Positions 18,610 to 27,062 of a stretch of 64,000 nucleotides of DNA are shown one piece after another. Both the position numbers and the translations under genes were made by a program. Source of the DNA: Gemmatimonadaceae bacterium (GTDB taxonomy: Bacteria > Gemmatimonadota > Gemmatimonadetes > Gemmatimonadales > Gemmatimonadaceae); contig JADZDM010000003.1 of assembly GCA_020851035.1 (NCBI GenBank), positions 24,467 through 88,466 on the forward strand, given 5' to 3'. The stretch's first letter is position 1; each line of letters starts with the position of its first letter. The notes beneath the pieces are model-generated. The model made no database searches, was not told where the DNA came from, and was given only the letters and a program-made list of their open reading frames with translations.

Positions 18610-20517
18610 TCACGCGAGGGGCCGACGCGCGTTGATCGCCGCCCGCAACGCCGCGAACAGGTTCGCCGCCGAGAACGGCTTCGCCAGCAGCTGGATGTCC
18701 TCCAGGCCCGGCACGTCGGAGGGGCCGATCTCGTCGAATCCGGAGATGAACAGTACCGGGAACCCCGGCGAGAGGCGGCGGATCTCCTGCGCCAGCGTCA
18801 CGCCGTCCATCACCGGCATGCGGATGTCGGTGAGCACCACCGCGATGTGCTCGCCCTCGGCGCGGAAGCGCTCCAGCGCATCGTGCCCGTTCTGCGCCTC
18901 GATCACCGTGAACTCCTGGCGCGAGAGCAGCCGCCGGGTGGTGCTGCGCACCGCCGTGTCGTCGTCCACCAGCAGCACGGTGGCGGGCAGCGGGCCGGCA
19001 TCGATGGCCGCGGGGGGTGCTGTCGGCGCCGCTGCACCAGGCCGTGCCGGCAAGGTGATGTGAAACGTCGTGCCCTGGCCGGGGGCACTCTCCACCCGCA
19101 CCGTGCCGCCCGACTGCGTCACCACGCCATACACCACCGCCAGCCCGAGCCCCGTGCCCGTGCCGACCGGCTTGGTGGTGAAGAACGGCTCGAACACCCG
19201 CGCACAGACGGCAGCGTCCATGCCGACCCCGGTGTCGGCGACGGACAGATGCACCTGCGCGGTGGCGGCGTCCAGCGTCACCGCCAGCGAGAGCGTGCCG
19301 CCGCCCGGCATCGCGTCACGCGCATTGAGCACGAGGTTCAGCACCACCTGTTCCAGCTGGCTGCGGTCGGCCAGCACGATGGCGGGCGTGGAGGCCGCAT
19401 GCACCTGCACGTCGATGCTGGGCGGCAGCGACGTCCGCAGCAGCGGCAGCACCTCCGCCACCAGTCGCACCACGTCCACCGGCTCCGTGGGCCGCGTCTG
19501 GCGGCGGCTGAACGCGAGCAACTGGCCGGTCAGGCCCGCTGCCCGCTCGGTGGTCTGCAGCGCGAGCTCCAGGTCGCCGCGCAGCGAGAACTCGGGCGGC
19601 ATCTCGTTCACGGCCAGTTGGATCGAGTTGCGGATCGCCGCCAGCAGGTTGTTGAAGTCGTGCGCCACACCGCCGGCGAGCTGCCCCACCGCCTCCATCT
19701 TCTGCGCCAGGTTCAGCCGCTGCTCCATTTCGCTGCGCTCGCGTGCGAGCTCCTCGCGCCGCGAGTGGTCGCGCCACGACACCACCGACACGCGGCGGCC
19801 CGACAGCGTGGCGTGCCGCACGCTCACCTCCACCGGCACCGGCGTGCCATCGGCACGCTGGTGGAGCCACTCGAAGGTGTGCGCGCCGCGCTCGAGGGTG
19901 ATCGCGCCGAACTCGCGGGACTTCTGCTCCGACGGCGTGCCATCCGGCTGCCGGGCCGGCGAGAACTCAGCCGGCCGGCGCCCGATCAGCTCGGCCTTGA
20001 ACCGCAGTCCGAGCATGCGCAGTGCCGCCGGGTTGCAGTCGATCACCGCACCGGTGGTGTCGGTCAGCAGCAACCCGTCCAGCGCATGCTCGAACACCAG
20101 GCGGAACCGCTCCTCCGCCTCCTTGCGCGCCGTGATGTCCTGTCCCGTCGCCACGATGCCGGTCGCGGTCCCCTGTTCGTCCACCAGCCGCGCCACGTTC
20201 CAGAGCAGCGTGCGCCGCGTGCCATCGGGCAGCAGCAGGCCGTTCTCATAGTTCAGGGTCCGCTTGCCGGCCAGCACCTCGGCGATGTCGATCGCCACCG
20301 CGTCACGGGACTCCGGCGCGACGAACGTCGTCACGTAATCCATGCCGATCGCCTTGTGCCGCGGCGTCTGGTACAGCCGCTCCGCCGCCGCATTCCAGGC
20401 GAAGATCGCATGATCCGGGCGCAGGCCGAGGATGATGTTGCCGGCGGTGTCGATGATGGCACCGAGCATCGCGCGCTCGGTGTGCGACTCCTGCGACAGG
20501 CGGGTCTCGAAAGGCAT
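18610..20517 (-). CDS. PAS-PAS hybrid sensor histidine kinase
   Basis: This 635-residue protein has no clear membrane segment, so it is probably cytoplasmic. It has two PAS domains (about 12-135 and 138-255; the second with DGLLLTDTTGAVIDCNPAAL), a HisKA-like helix with GGVAHDFNNLLAAIRNSI (phospho-acceptor His286), an HATPase_c domain (NLVLNARDAMPGGG, DTGVGM, GTGLGLAVVYG) and a C-terminal receiver (LLVDDD, phospho-Asp D564 in LTDIRMPVMDG). The AHDFNN type belongs to the NtrB-like hybrid kinases common in metal- or redox-sensing systems. The signal is unknown. It lies 153 bp downstream of the secreted-protein gene on the same strand, with hairpins in between, so it may be transcribed separately. 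Confidence 0.92.
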   Translation of the reverse strand: MPFETRLSQESHTERAMLGAIIDTAGNIILGLRPDHAIFAWNAAAERLYQTPRHKAIGMDYVTTFVAPESRDAVAIDIAEVLAGKRTLNYENGLLLPDGTRRTLLWNVARLVDEQGTATGIVATGQDITARKEAEERFRLVFEHALDGLLLTDTTGAVIDCNPAALRMLGLRFKAELIGRRPAEFSPARQPDGTPSEQKSREFGAITLERGAHTFEWLHQRADGTPVPVEVSVRHATLSGRRVSVVSWRDHSRREELARERSEMEQRLNLAQKMEAVGQLAGGVAHDFNNLLAAIRNSIQLAVNEMPPEFSLRGDLELALQTTERAAGLTGQLLAFSRRQTRPTEPVDVVRLVAEVLPLLRTSLPPSIDVQVHAASTPAIVLADRSQLEQVVLNLVLNARDAMPGGGTLSLAVTLDAATAQVHLSVADTGVGMDAAVCARVFEPFFTTKPVGTGTGLGLAVVYGVVTQSGGTVRVESAPGQGTTFHITLPARPGAAAPTAPPAAIDAGPLPATVLLVDDDTAVRSTTRRLLSRQEFTVIEAQNGHDALERFRAEGEHIAVVLTDIRMPVMDGVTLAQEIRRLSPGFPVLFISGFDEIGPSDVPGLEDIQLLAKPFSAANLFAALRAAINARRPLA

Positions 20518-20544
20518 CAGTGAAGCGGAACCGGTGCGGCGTAC

Positions 20545-20575
20545 GTCCCGCCCGGCAATCGTGCCGGGTCGGGAC
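20545..20575 (-). terminator. Strong hairpin between 20.7-kb gene and PAS kinase
   Basis: GTCCCG plus CCCGGCA (20545-20557) pairs with TGCCGGG and CGGGAC (20562-20575) around an ATCG loop with a one-base bulge, a 13-bp stem. No T-run follows on the minus strand. It may end the upstream gene or sit in the kinase leader. Confidence 0.5.
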
Positions 20576-20630
20576 GCAACCTACGCCGCCGCGTGCCAAA
20601 GCACAGCACGCCAACACGGGCGCATCGTGC

Positions 20631-20650
20631 TTGCAAACAAGCGTTTGCGA
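20631..20650. promoter_or_regulatory. Inverted repeat TTGCAAAC-AAGC-GTTTGCGA
   Basis: Two 8-base half sites match at 7 of 8 positions around a 4-nt spacer. The half sites resemble those of LacI-family operators, although these are usually contiguous. It lies 21 nt after the stop of the minus-strand secreted-protein gene and upstream of the PAS kinase, so it could also be an RNA hairpin. Confidence 0.3.
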
Positions 20651-20670
20651 ATCCTGTCCCGATTCCGGCG

Positions 20671-23097
20671 TCAGCGTGCGATGGCGTGGCGCGCGAGCAC
20701 GTACTGCACGGCGAGGTCCGTGGTGCTCCACAGCTGGATGTCACCACCGCTCCCGTATCGCTGCGCGCCCAGCCGCCCGCGTTCCACGCCGTAGCTCCAC
20801 AGCTCCGCGTGGAAGCCCGACTGCTCCACGGCCAGGCGCACCTGTTCGAGCATCGCACCGAGTGCCGACCGTCGCGCCGCGTCGCGCGCGCCGTCGGGTG
20901 TCCGCAGCGCGAGGTGCTGTGCGACCCCGAGCAGGAAGAGGTTCACCTCGCGGCCCCAGACCACGCGCGGTCCGTGGTACGGGTCCTTCACGAAGGCAGA
21001 CCACACCGCCGGCGGCGCATACGCGTCGTTGGCCACGACCGGGCCGATGCGTGCCACGAACAGGCCGGTCGGGTAGGGCAGGGCGAAGAGGCGCGCATCG
21101 CGGTCGAGCTGCGCGAGTTCCGCCTCGCTCGGCGGCGTGGTGCGGCCGTCGCCATCGCCGAGGAAGATGCGCGTCGCGGCATCGGTGTTCATCACCGGGA
21201 TCGGCGCGCCGGTGGCGTCGAGTGCGACGGCCAGGAACTCGAGGCCGTCCGTCGGCAGCGCGCCGGCCTGCGCCTGCCACCATCCGCGTTCCTCCGCGGG
21301 CATCGCGGCCAGCCGTGCCGTCACCGCAGCCTGCGCCTGGGCCGCATCACGGCGCACGAGAAAGTGTCGTGACGCCCCCTTCCATGTGGCGATCGCCTGT
21401 TGGAGCCGGGCGGGCTCGCGGGCGTAGCGCGCCAGCGGCGTGTCCCCCGCGGTCGCCGCACCGGTCGCGATGCCGAGGTCGCGCATCGCGTCGAGGATGC
21501 GGCCCACCGACTCCAGTGCGTGTGGCACCCAGATGGCGTTGATGTCCATCGCGTAGCGGCCACCGGCGTACCCGGCGCCGCTGTCGCGCCAGCTCGCCGT
21601 CTCCCACCCCGCGGGCGCGCGTGGCGCGAAGGCGATGAGGTTCGCCGTGACCGGGTCCTCGGCATAGGCCGCCGTGAGCCGGGTCACGAGGTCCAGCTCG
21701 CGCACGAGCTGCTGTGCATGCGTGGCACCACCGGCGCCGCGCGTGTTCAGGAATGCGCGCTTCGCCGACGCGGGCACGGCCGGGTCGGTGATCCACCGCG
21801 CCACGACGATCGGCAACTGGTACTCGTCGTCGATCATGTGGTAGTTCTCGCGCGTGGTGCGGAGGGCGCGCAGGACGGAGTCGGCGCGGGCCAGCAGCAC
21901 CGCGGGCGGTTCAGCGCCGGCGGCGTTCCCCCCGCCCAGCGCCGCCTCGACGAGGGTCGCGTAGGCCCCCGCCGATTCGCGCACGGCCTGGTCACCGAGC
22001 GCCTCCTCGTGCGAGACCTCGCCACCGGGGCCAAGCTTGCCGAGGGCGGTCGATATGACGGCCTCGAGCGTCTCGTGGCGCCAGATCGGCCGCATCATGA
22101 GCGCGGTCATCAGCATGTCGCGGCCGAAGTACGTCGCGTACGTCGGCAGGCCGGCCATCAGCTTCTCCCGCGAGACGAGCAGCTCCACGCCGCGCACCTG
22201 CCGCTCCATCCGTCGCGCGCGGATGGCCGCGGAGTCGGTCGCCGGCACGCGCGCGCCGCGCGCGGCGGTCTCGGCGAGGAAGGCGAGGAAGTCGGGGGTG
22301 AAGATCTGCTCCCGCGAGAGCGGCGTGAGCGTCCGGGCGGTTGTGGTGATGCGGCTCGTGAAGGTCACTGCATCACCGCGCCGCGCCTGCAGCGTGACCG
22401 AGTCGCCGCCAAGGGCCGGCAGCACGTCGGCGGTGCGGCCCGTCAGCTCGACGGTGAGGGTGTCGCGGCCGTCGAGCGTGGCCTGCACCACGCGGGCGCG
22501 CCAGGTGGTGGGCGTGGTGGTGAGGGTGGGGTGCGGATGGAGGCGCGCGCGGAGCTGGGCCACCGACCGTGCGTTGAGTCGCGCGAGGTGCTGCGTGCGG
22601 ACCCCGGCCGGCAGGCGCTCCAGTGCGGCGAACAGCCGGTCGAGGTCGGGGAGCCGGTACGGCGCCGCGGCGAACGCCGTGCGGGCGCGCTGGTCATACT
22701 GGAAGTCACGTTCCACGCGCATGGAGCCGAGCAGGAACCAGCCGATGCTGACGGTGCTGCCGGCGGCGGTGAGCGTGTGCGTGAAGTGTCGCGTGCGACC
22801 ACTGCGTCCCGCCCGGGACGGAGCGGCCGCCCAGGTGATGGCGGGGACGGTGCCATCCGGTGCCCGGACCGTGTAGCCGATGCTCGCATTGTCGGCATCG
22901 GCGAGCAGGTGCACGACGCGTGCGCTGCGCTGATCGATGTAGAGCTGCAGTGTGTTGCGTGCGGCGTCGCGGAAGAGGCGCGTCTGGTACCCGCGATAGG
23001 CGCTGGTGTCATCGAGCGCCGGGTCCGGGAAGGAGAGGACGGGCAGGACCGGCGCCTGGGCGACGGCGAGTTGTGCGAGCAGGGCGAGGGCGAGCAC
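20671..23097 (-). CDS. Large secreted protein, possibly (alpha/alpha)6 glycosidase-like
   Basis: This 808-residue protein starts at GTG 23097, the only start after an in-frame stop at 23107-23109. A hydrophobic N-terminus (LALALLAQLAVAQA) looks like a signal peptide, though it lacks the usual basic residues. I do not recognise the family with certainty. The helical middle with TYFGRDMLMTALMM, then MIDDEYQLPIVVARW and YAMDINAIWVPHALESVGRI recalls (alpha/alpha)6-barrel sugar enzymes such as debranching or trehalase-like glycosidases. The N-terminal third looks beta-rich. No cysteine-lipid motif is present, so it should be periplasmic or exported. It precedes the PAS kinase on the same strand and is divergent from susC. 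Confidence 0.6.
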   Translation of the reverse strand: MLALALLAQLAVAQAPVLPVLSFPDPALDDTSAYRGYQTRLFRDAARNTLQLYIDQRSARVVHLLADADNASIGYTVRAPDGTVPAITWAAAPSRAGRSGRTRHFTHTLTAAGSTVSIGWFLLGSMRVERDFQYDQRARTAFAAAPYRLPDLDRLFAALERLPAGVRTQHLARLNARSVAQLRARLHPHPTLTTTPTTWRARVVQATLDGRDTLTVELTGRTADVLPALGGDSVTLQARRGDAVTFTSRITTTARTLTPLSREQIFTPDFLAFLAETAARGARVPATDSAAIRARRMERQVRGVELLVSREKLMAGLPTYATYFGRDMLMTALMMRPIWRHETLEAVISTALGKLGPGGEVSHEEALGDQAVRESAGAYATLVEAALGGGNAAGAEPPAVLLARADSVLRALRTTRENYHMIDDEYQLPIVVARWITDPAVPASAKRAFLNTRGAGGATHAQQLVRELDLVTRLTAAYAEDPVTANLIAFAPRAPAGWETASWRDSGAGYAGGRYAMDINAIWVPHALESVGRILDAMRDLGIATGAATAGDTPLARYAREPARLQQAIATWKGASRHFLVRRDAAQAQAAVTARLAAMPAEERGWWQAQAGALPTDGLEFLAVALDATGAPIPVMNTDAATRIFLGDGDGRTTPPSEAELAQLDRDARLFALPYPTGLFVARIGPVVANDAYAPPAVWSAFVKDPYHGPRVVWGREVNLFLLGVAQHLALRTPDGARDAARRSALGAMLEQVRLAVEQSGFHAELWSYGVERGRLGAQRYGSGGDIQLWSTTDLAVQYVLARHAIAR

Positions 23098-23870
23098 GGT
23101 GATGTGTCAGGAAGGGGAATCGGGGCCGGTTTCCGCGGACCTGGCGGTCCGGGGCGTGGAATCGGGGCGCGCTGGCCGGTGGGTCTCCGCGCACGCGCGG
23201 TGGCGGTGTCGTCCGGCTTCCTGAATGCTACGACTCGGTGCCGGAACCGGTGACCGGTGCGGGGAATGTGCACGCTTTGCCCCGGACGACTGCCGACTCC
23301 TGCCGAGATTTGCCGACAATCTCCCGGACGTGCAAGCCGTTCAGGGGACAGGCTTTACGCGCCAACGGTCCGGTTTGGTACGATCTCTTGACACGGTTCG
23401 TGCCGGCGGCGAGCATAGCCCCAACAATTCCCGGGCACACTGGCGTCTGGCCGGCAGGATCCGGCCGGGTGCCGCTTGCCATACGGTTTCTCCTTCCCCG
23501 AGGTGAGGACGCGCGCAGCGCGCGCGGCGCGGCTACGAAGCACGGCGATCTGTAACGCCCCGCGCGGCGTTCCGCGCGATGGCCGGCGGATGCGCAGTGG
23601 GAGAGGGAGTCTCCGCGTGCGGCGTGGCCCGCGATGACCCCGGCGAGTCGGAGTGCAAGCGGGACTGGCGATGCCGACAGCGGGGCATCGCGCAGGGGAC
23701 GGAAGGCCCCTGGTGGGTGCGCAGTTGATGCGCGGTATGGAGTCTGGAATAGGGTGACCGCTGGTCCGGTCAGCAGTTGCAGGTGCTGTCTCGGCGGGTG
23801 CGTGGCGGTGAGTGCATCGCAGGCGCGTCCGTATGACAAAACCCTCCGCATGATTCAGGAGAGCAGACGA
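23098..23870 (+). other. Long non-coding region upstream of susC
   Basis: These 773 bases hold no convincing gene; short frames on both strands lack family similarity and start signals. Candidate plus-strand promoter parts are an extended -10, TGGTACGAT, at 23376-23384 and a lone TTGACA at 23388-23393 without a good -10. TGACCG (23755-23760) and CGGTCA (23767-23772) form a 6-bp inverted repeat about 100 nt before the susC start. If the 23376 promoter is real, susC has a leader of about 480 nt, enough room for post-transcriptional control. Confidence 0.4.
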
Positions 23871-26800
23871 ATGAAGTTGATCCGAGGTCTGATGGCCGCG
23901 GCAGTAGGCGGCCTGATTCTGGCAAATCCGCTGCAGGCACAGGGTGCCCGCGGTGCGATTTCCGGTCGAGTCATCGACTCGACCAGCCAGTTGCCGATGC
24001 AGAGTGTCACGGTGACGATCGAGGGCACCCAGCGTGGTGCCATTACGCGGGTGGATGGTGGTTTCACGCTCGCCGACCTGCCGGCCGGCACGGCACGCCT
24101 GCGTGTGACCCGCATCGGATACACCCCGCAGGTCAAGGATGTTGCAGTGATCCCGGGCCAGACCGCGACGGTCCGGTTCGTCATGCAGGCTGTGGCCGCG
24201 AACCTCGGTGCCGTCGTCGTGACGGGCTACGGCTCGCAGCGCAAGGAAGCGGTGACCGGCTCGGTCGCCACGATCAACGCCGAAGAGGCGAACGTCGGCG
24301 TCGTGGCCAACCCGACCCAGCTGCTCGCGGCGCGTGCCCCGGGCGTGAACGTCACGCTGAACAGCGGTGAGCCGGGTGCCGGTGCACAGATCCGCATCCG
24401 TGGCGGCACGTCCATCAGCGCCAGCAACGACCCGCTCTACGTGGTCGATGGTGTGCCGCTCCAGAACAACGAGTCCGAGGCCCGCGGCTACGGCATCGGC
24501 GGCTCGGCGGCCCTCGGCCGCAACCCGCTCAACGCCATCAACCCGTCCGACATCTCGTCGGTGACGGTGCTGAAGGACGCGGCGGCCACCGCCATCTACG
24601 GATCGCGCGGTGCGAACGGCGTGGTGCTGATCGAGACCAAGAAGGGGCGCTCCGGCGCCGCGACGATGGAGTACGAGACGTACGCCGCCTTCGGGCAGGC
24701 CGCCAACGCCCTCGAGCCGCTCTCGGCCGCGCAGTACCGCGCGCTCCTGACCAAGGAAATCGCGAACACGAACAACCCGGCCGCGACCCGCACGGCGCTC
24801 TCGACCCAGCTCGCCGGCCTCGGCACGGCGAACACGAACTGGGAGTCGGAGCTGCAGCGCACGGCGCTGACCCAGAACCACAACGTGTCGTTCGCCGGTG
24901 GCAACCAGACCACCACGTTCCGCGCCTCGCTCAACTTCGCGGACCAGCAGGGCGTCGTGATCTCGAACGGCTTCAAGCGCCTCCAGGCCCGCCTCAACGG
25001 CAGCCATGAGGCCCTGAACGGCCGCCTCCGCATCGGGCTCAACCTGAGCTCCTCGCGCATCGAGAACGACTACCTCCCGTTCGAGAACACCGGCGGCTTC
25101 GAGGGCGGCGTGTTCCAGAACTCCGTCATCTACCTGCCGACGAACCCGGTGTTCGTGACGAACACCACCACGCAGGCGCAGTCGTACTACGAGACCGGCC
25201 TCGGCCGCCAGGAGAAGCGCAACCCGGTGGCGCTCGCGAACACGGTGCTCGACGAAGGCCAGACCATGCGCACGCTGGCGAACGTCACCACGTCGTTCTC
25301 GATCTTCCCGAGCCTCATCGCACAGCTGAACGTCGGCACCGACCGCTCGAACGGCCAGCGCAACATCTACCTGCCGCGCGCCGGTTCGGTGGGTTCGGAG
25401 TTCGGCGGCCTGGCGCAGCAGTCGCAGCGCGCCCTGTCCAACCAGACGCTGCAGTCGCTGCTCACCTGGTCCCCGACGGTCGGCCATGAGATCGACTTCG
25501 ACATCGTCGGCGGCTACGAGTACACCGACTTCGACAACACGGACTTCTCGGCCCAGAGCCGGAACTTCACGACCGACGCCTTCACGTTCAACAACCTCGG
25601 CGCCGGCGCGAACCCGCAGATCCCGCAGTCGTACCAGGAGCAGAGCCGGCTGGTGTCGTTCTTCAGCCGCGCGAACTTCGGCTACAAGAACAAGTACTTC
25701 CTGACCGGCGTGCTGCGCCGCGACGGTTCGTCGCGCTTCGGCGATGCCAACAAGTGGGCGGTGTTCCCGGCCATCTCCGGTTCGTGGCTCGTCTCCGACG
25801 AGTCGTTCGCCAAGGGCCTGCCGTTCTCGCAGCTCAAGCTCCGCGCCGGCTACGGCCTCCAGGGCAACCAGGCCGTGCAGCCGTACGCCTCGCTCCCGTC
25901 GCTGGCCCCGGACGGCGGCGCACGCTACGTCTTCGGCAGCACGGTCTTCACGGGCATCGTGCCGAACGTGAACGCGAACCCGAACCTGAAGTGGGAGCAG
26001 TCGACGCAGGCGAACTTCGCCATCGATTACGGCCTCTCCGACGGCAAGTACAGCGGCTCGCTCGAGTTCTACAGCAAGAAGACCACCGACCTGCTGCTGA
26101 CCGTGCCGATCTCGCAGAGCGGCTCGGCCTTCGTCTCCACGCAGCTGCAGAACGTGGGCTCGGTGCAGAACCGCGGCCTCGAGTTCTCACTCGACGGTCG
26201 CATGATCGAGCGCTCCGGCCGCGGCATGAACCTGACCGTCGGCCTCGTCGCCTCGATCGAGCGCAACAAGGTCCTCGACCTCGGTGCCGCCGACTTCATC
26301 GAGACCGGTGGCGTCTCGGGCCAGGGCCAGACGGGCGTGAACTCGCAGCGCATCATCCCGGGCCAGCCCATCGGCACGTTCTATGGCGCGGAGTTCGCCG
26401 GCTACAACACCGCCGGCAACCAGCTGTTCAACAAGTACACCGTGACCCGCGATGCCGCCGGCAACGAGACGTCGCGTGTGCTGGCCGGCACGACCACCAG
26501 CGTCGGCGCGGATGACAAGGTCATCATCGGGAACGCCAACCCGAACTTCAGCCTTGGCCTCCGCAGCAACCTGACCTGGCACGGCTTCGATGCCAGCTGG
26601 CTGTGGCGCGCCGAGCAGGGCCGTGACGTGTTCAACAACACGGGCCTGGTCTACGCCACCAAGCAGGCGATCACCGCCCAGCGCAACCTGCTGTCGTCCG
26701 CGCTGGACACCCCGGAGCCGATCTCGGAGCCGGCCCTGTACTCCTCGCGCTGGATCGAGGACGGCTCGTTCGTCCGCCTCCAGAACGTCACCATCGGGTA

Positions 26801-26999
26801 CACGTTCAACCTGCCGTTCGGCGGTGGCAGCAAGAGCACGCGCGTCTACGTCTCGGGCGACAACCTGCTCCTGTTCACCCCGTACTCGGGCTATGACCCG
26901 GAAGTGTTCATTGACTCCGGCCTGGCATCGCGCGGCATCGACTACCTGTCGTATCCCCGCGCCCGGACCTTTACCACCGGTCTGCGCATTGCGTTCTGA
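23871..26999 (+). CDS. SusC-like TonB-dependent outer-membrane transporter
   Basis: This 1042-residue protein begins MKLIRGLMAAAVGG with a signal peptide cleaved near LQAQG. ATG 23871 is chosen because AGGAGA lies about 8 nt upstream; ATG 23850 is in frame. A carboxypeptidase-regulatory-like domain follows (about 25-105: GRVIDSTSQLPMQ to RIGYTP), then VVVTGYGSQRK, a TonB plug (QLLAARAPGVNV, RIRGGTSISASNDPLYVVDG, VLKDAAATAIYGSRGANGVV) and a large barrel ending in Phe. It should form the energised pore of a SusCD nutrient importer together with the SusD protein that follows after 63 nt. Nearby GH13, MalQ, trehalase and MFS genes point to glucans or alpha-linked disaccharides, but direct proof is lacking. 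Confidence 0.95.
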   Translation: MKLIRGLMAAAVGGLILANPLQAQGARGAISGRVIDSTSQLPMQSVTVTIEGTQRGAITRVDGGFTLADLPAGTARLRVTRIGYTPQVKDVAVIPGQTATVRFVMQAVAANLGAVVVTGYGSQRKEAVTGSVATINAEEANVGVVANPTQLLAARAPGVNVTLNSGEPGAGAQIRIRGGTSISASNDPLYVVDGVPLQNNESEARGYGIGGSAALGRNPLNAINPSDISSVTVLKDAAATAIYGSRGANGVVLIETKKGRSGAATMEYETYAAFGQAANALEPLSAAQYRALLTKEIANTNNPAATRTALSTQLAGLGTANTNWESELQRTALTQNHNVSFAGGNQTTTFRASLNFADQQGVVISNGFKRLQARLNGSHEALNGRLRIGLNLSSSRIENDYLPFENTGGFEGGVFQNSVIYLPTNPVFVTNTTTQAQSYYETGLGRQEKRNPVALANTVLDEGQTMRTLANVTTSFSIFPSLIAQLNVGTDRSNGQRNIYLPRAGSVGSEFGGLAQQSQRALSNQTLQSLLTWSPTVGHEIDFDIVGGYEYTDFDNTDFSAQSRNFTTDAFTFNNLGAGANPQIPQSYQEQSRLVSFFSRANFGYKNKYFLTGVLRRDGSSRFGDANKWAVFPAISGSWLVSDESFAKGLPFSQLKLRAGYGLQGNQAVQPYASLPSLAPDGGARYVFGSTVFTGIVPNVNANPNLKWEQSTQANFAIDYGLSDGKYSGSLEFYSKKTTDLLLTVPISQSGSAFVSTQLQNVGSVQNRGLEFSLDGRMIERSGRGMNLTVGLVASIERNKVLDLGAADFIETGGVSGQGQTGVNSQRIIPGQPIGTFYGAEFAGYNTAGNQLFNKYTVTRDAAGNETSRVLAGTTTSVGADDKVIIGNANPNFSLGLRSNLTWHGFDASWLWRAEQGRDVFNNTGLVYATKQAITAQRNLLSSALDTPEPISEPALYSSRWIEDGSFVRLQNVTIGYTFNLPFGGGSKSTRVYVSGDNLLLFTPYSGYDPEVFIDSGLASRGIDYLSYPRARTFTTGLRIAF

Positions 27000-27062
27000 G
27001 TCGGTCCCCGGTGTTTCTGAGTTGATCGTGAATTCCTACCTGTCTCTTTGAGGCGAATGCGA

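Noticed and set aside
23388..23393. Perfect TTGACA as a susC -35 box
   Set aside because: No acceptable -10 hexamer lies 16-18 nt downstream; the nearest weak match is 20 nt away.
23228..23851. Open frames on both strands upstream of susC
   Set aside because: They lack a start signal, homology features and normal composition; I treat the region as non-coding.
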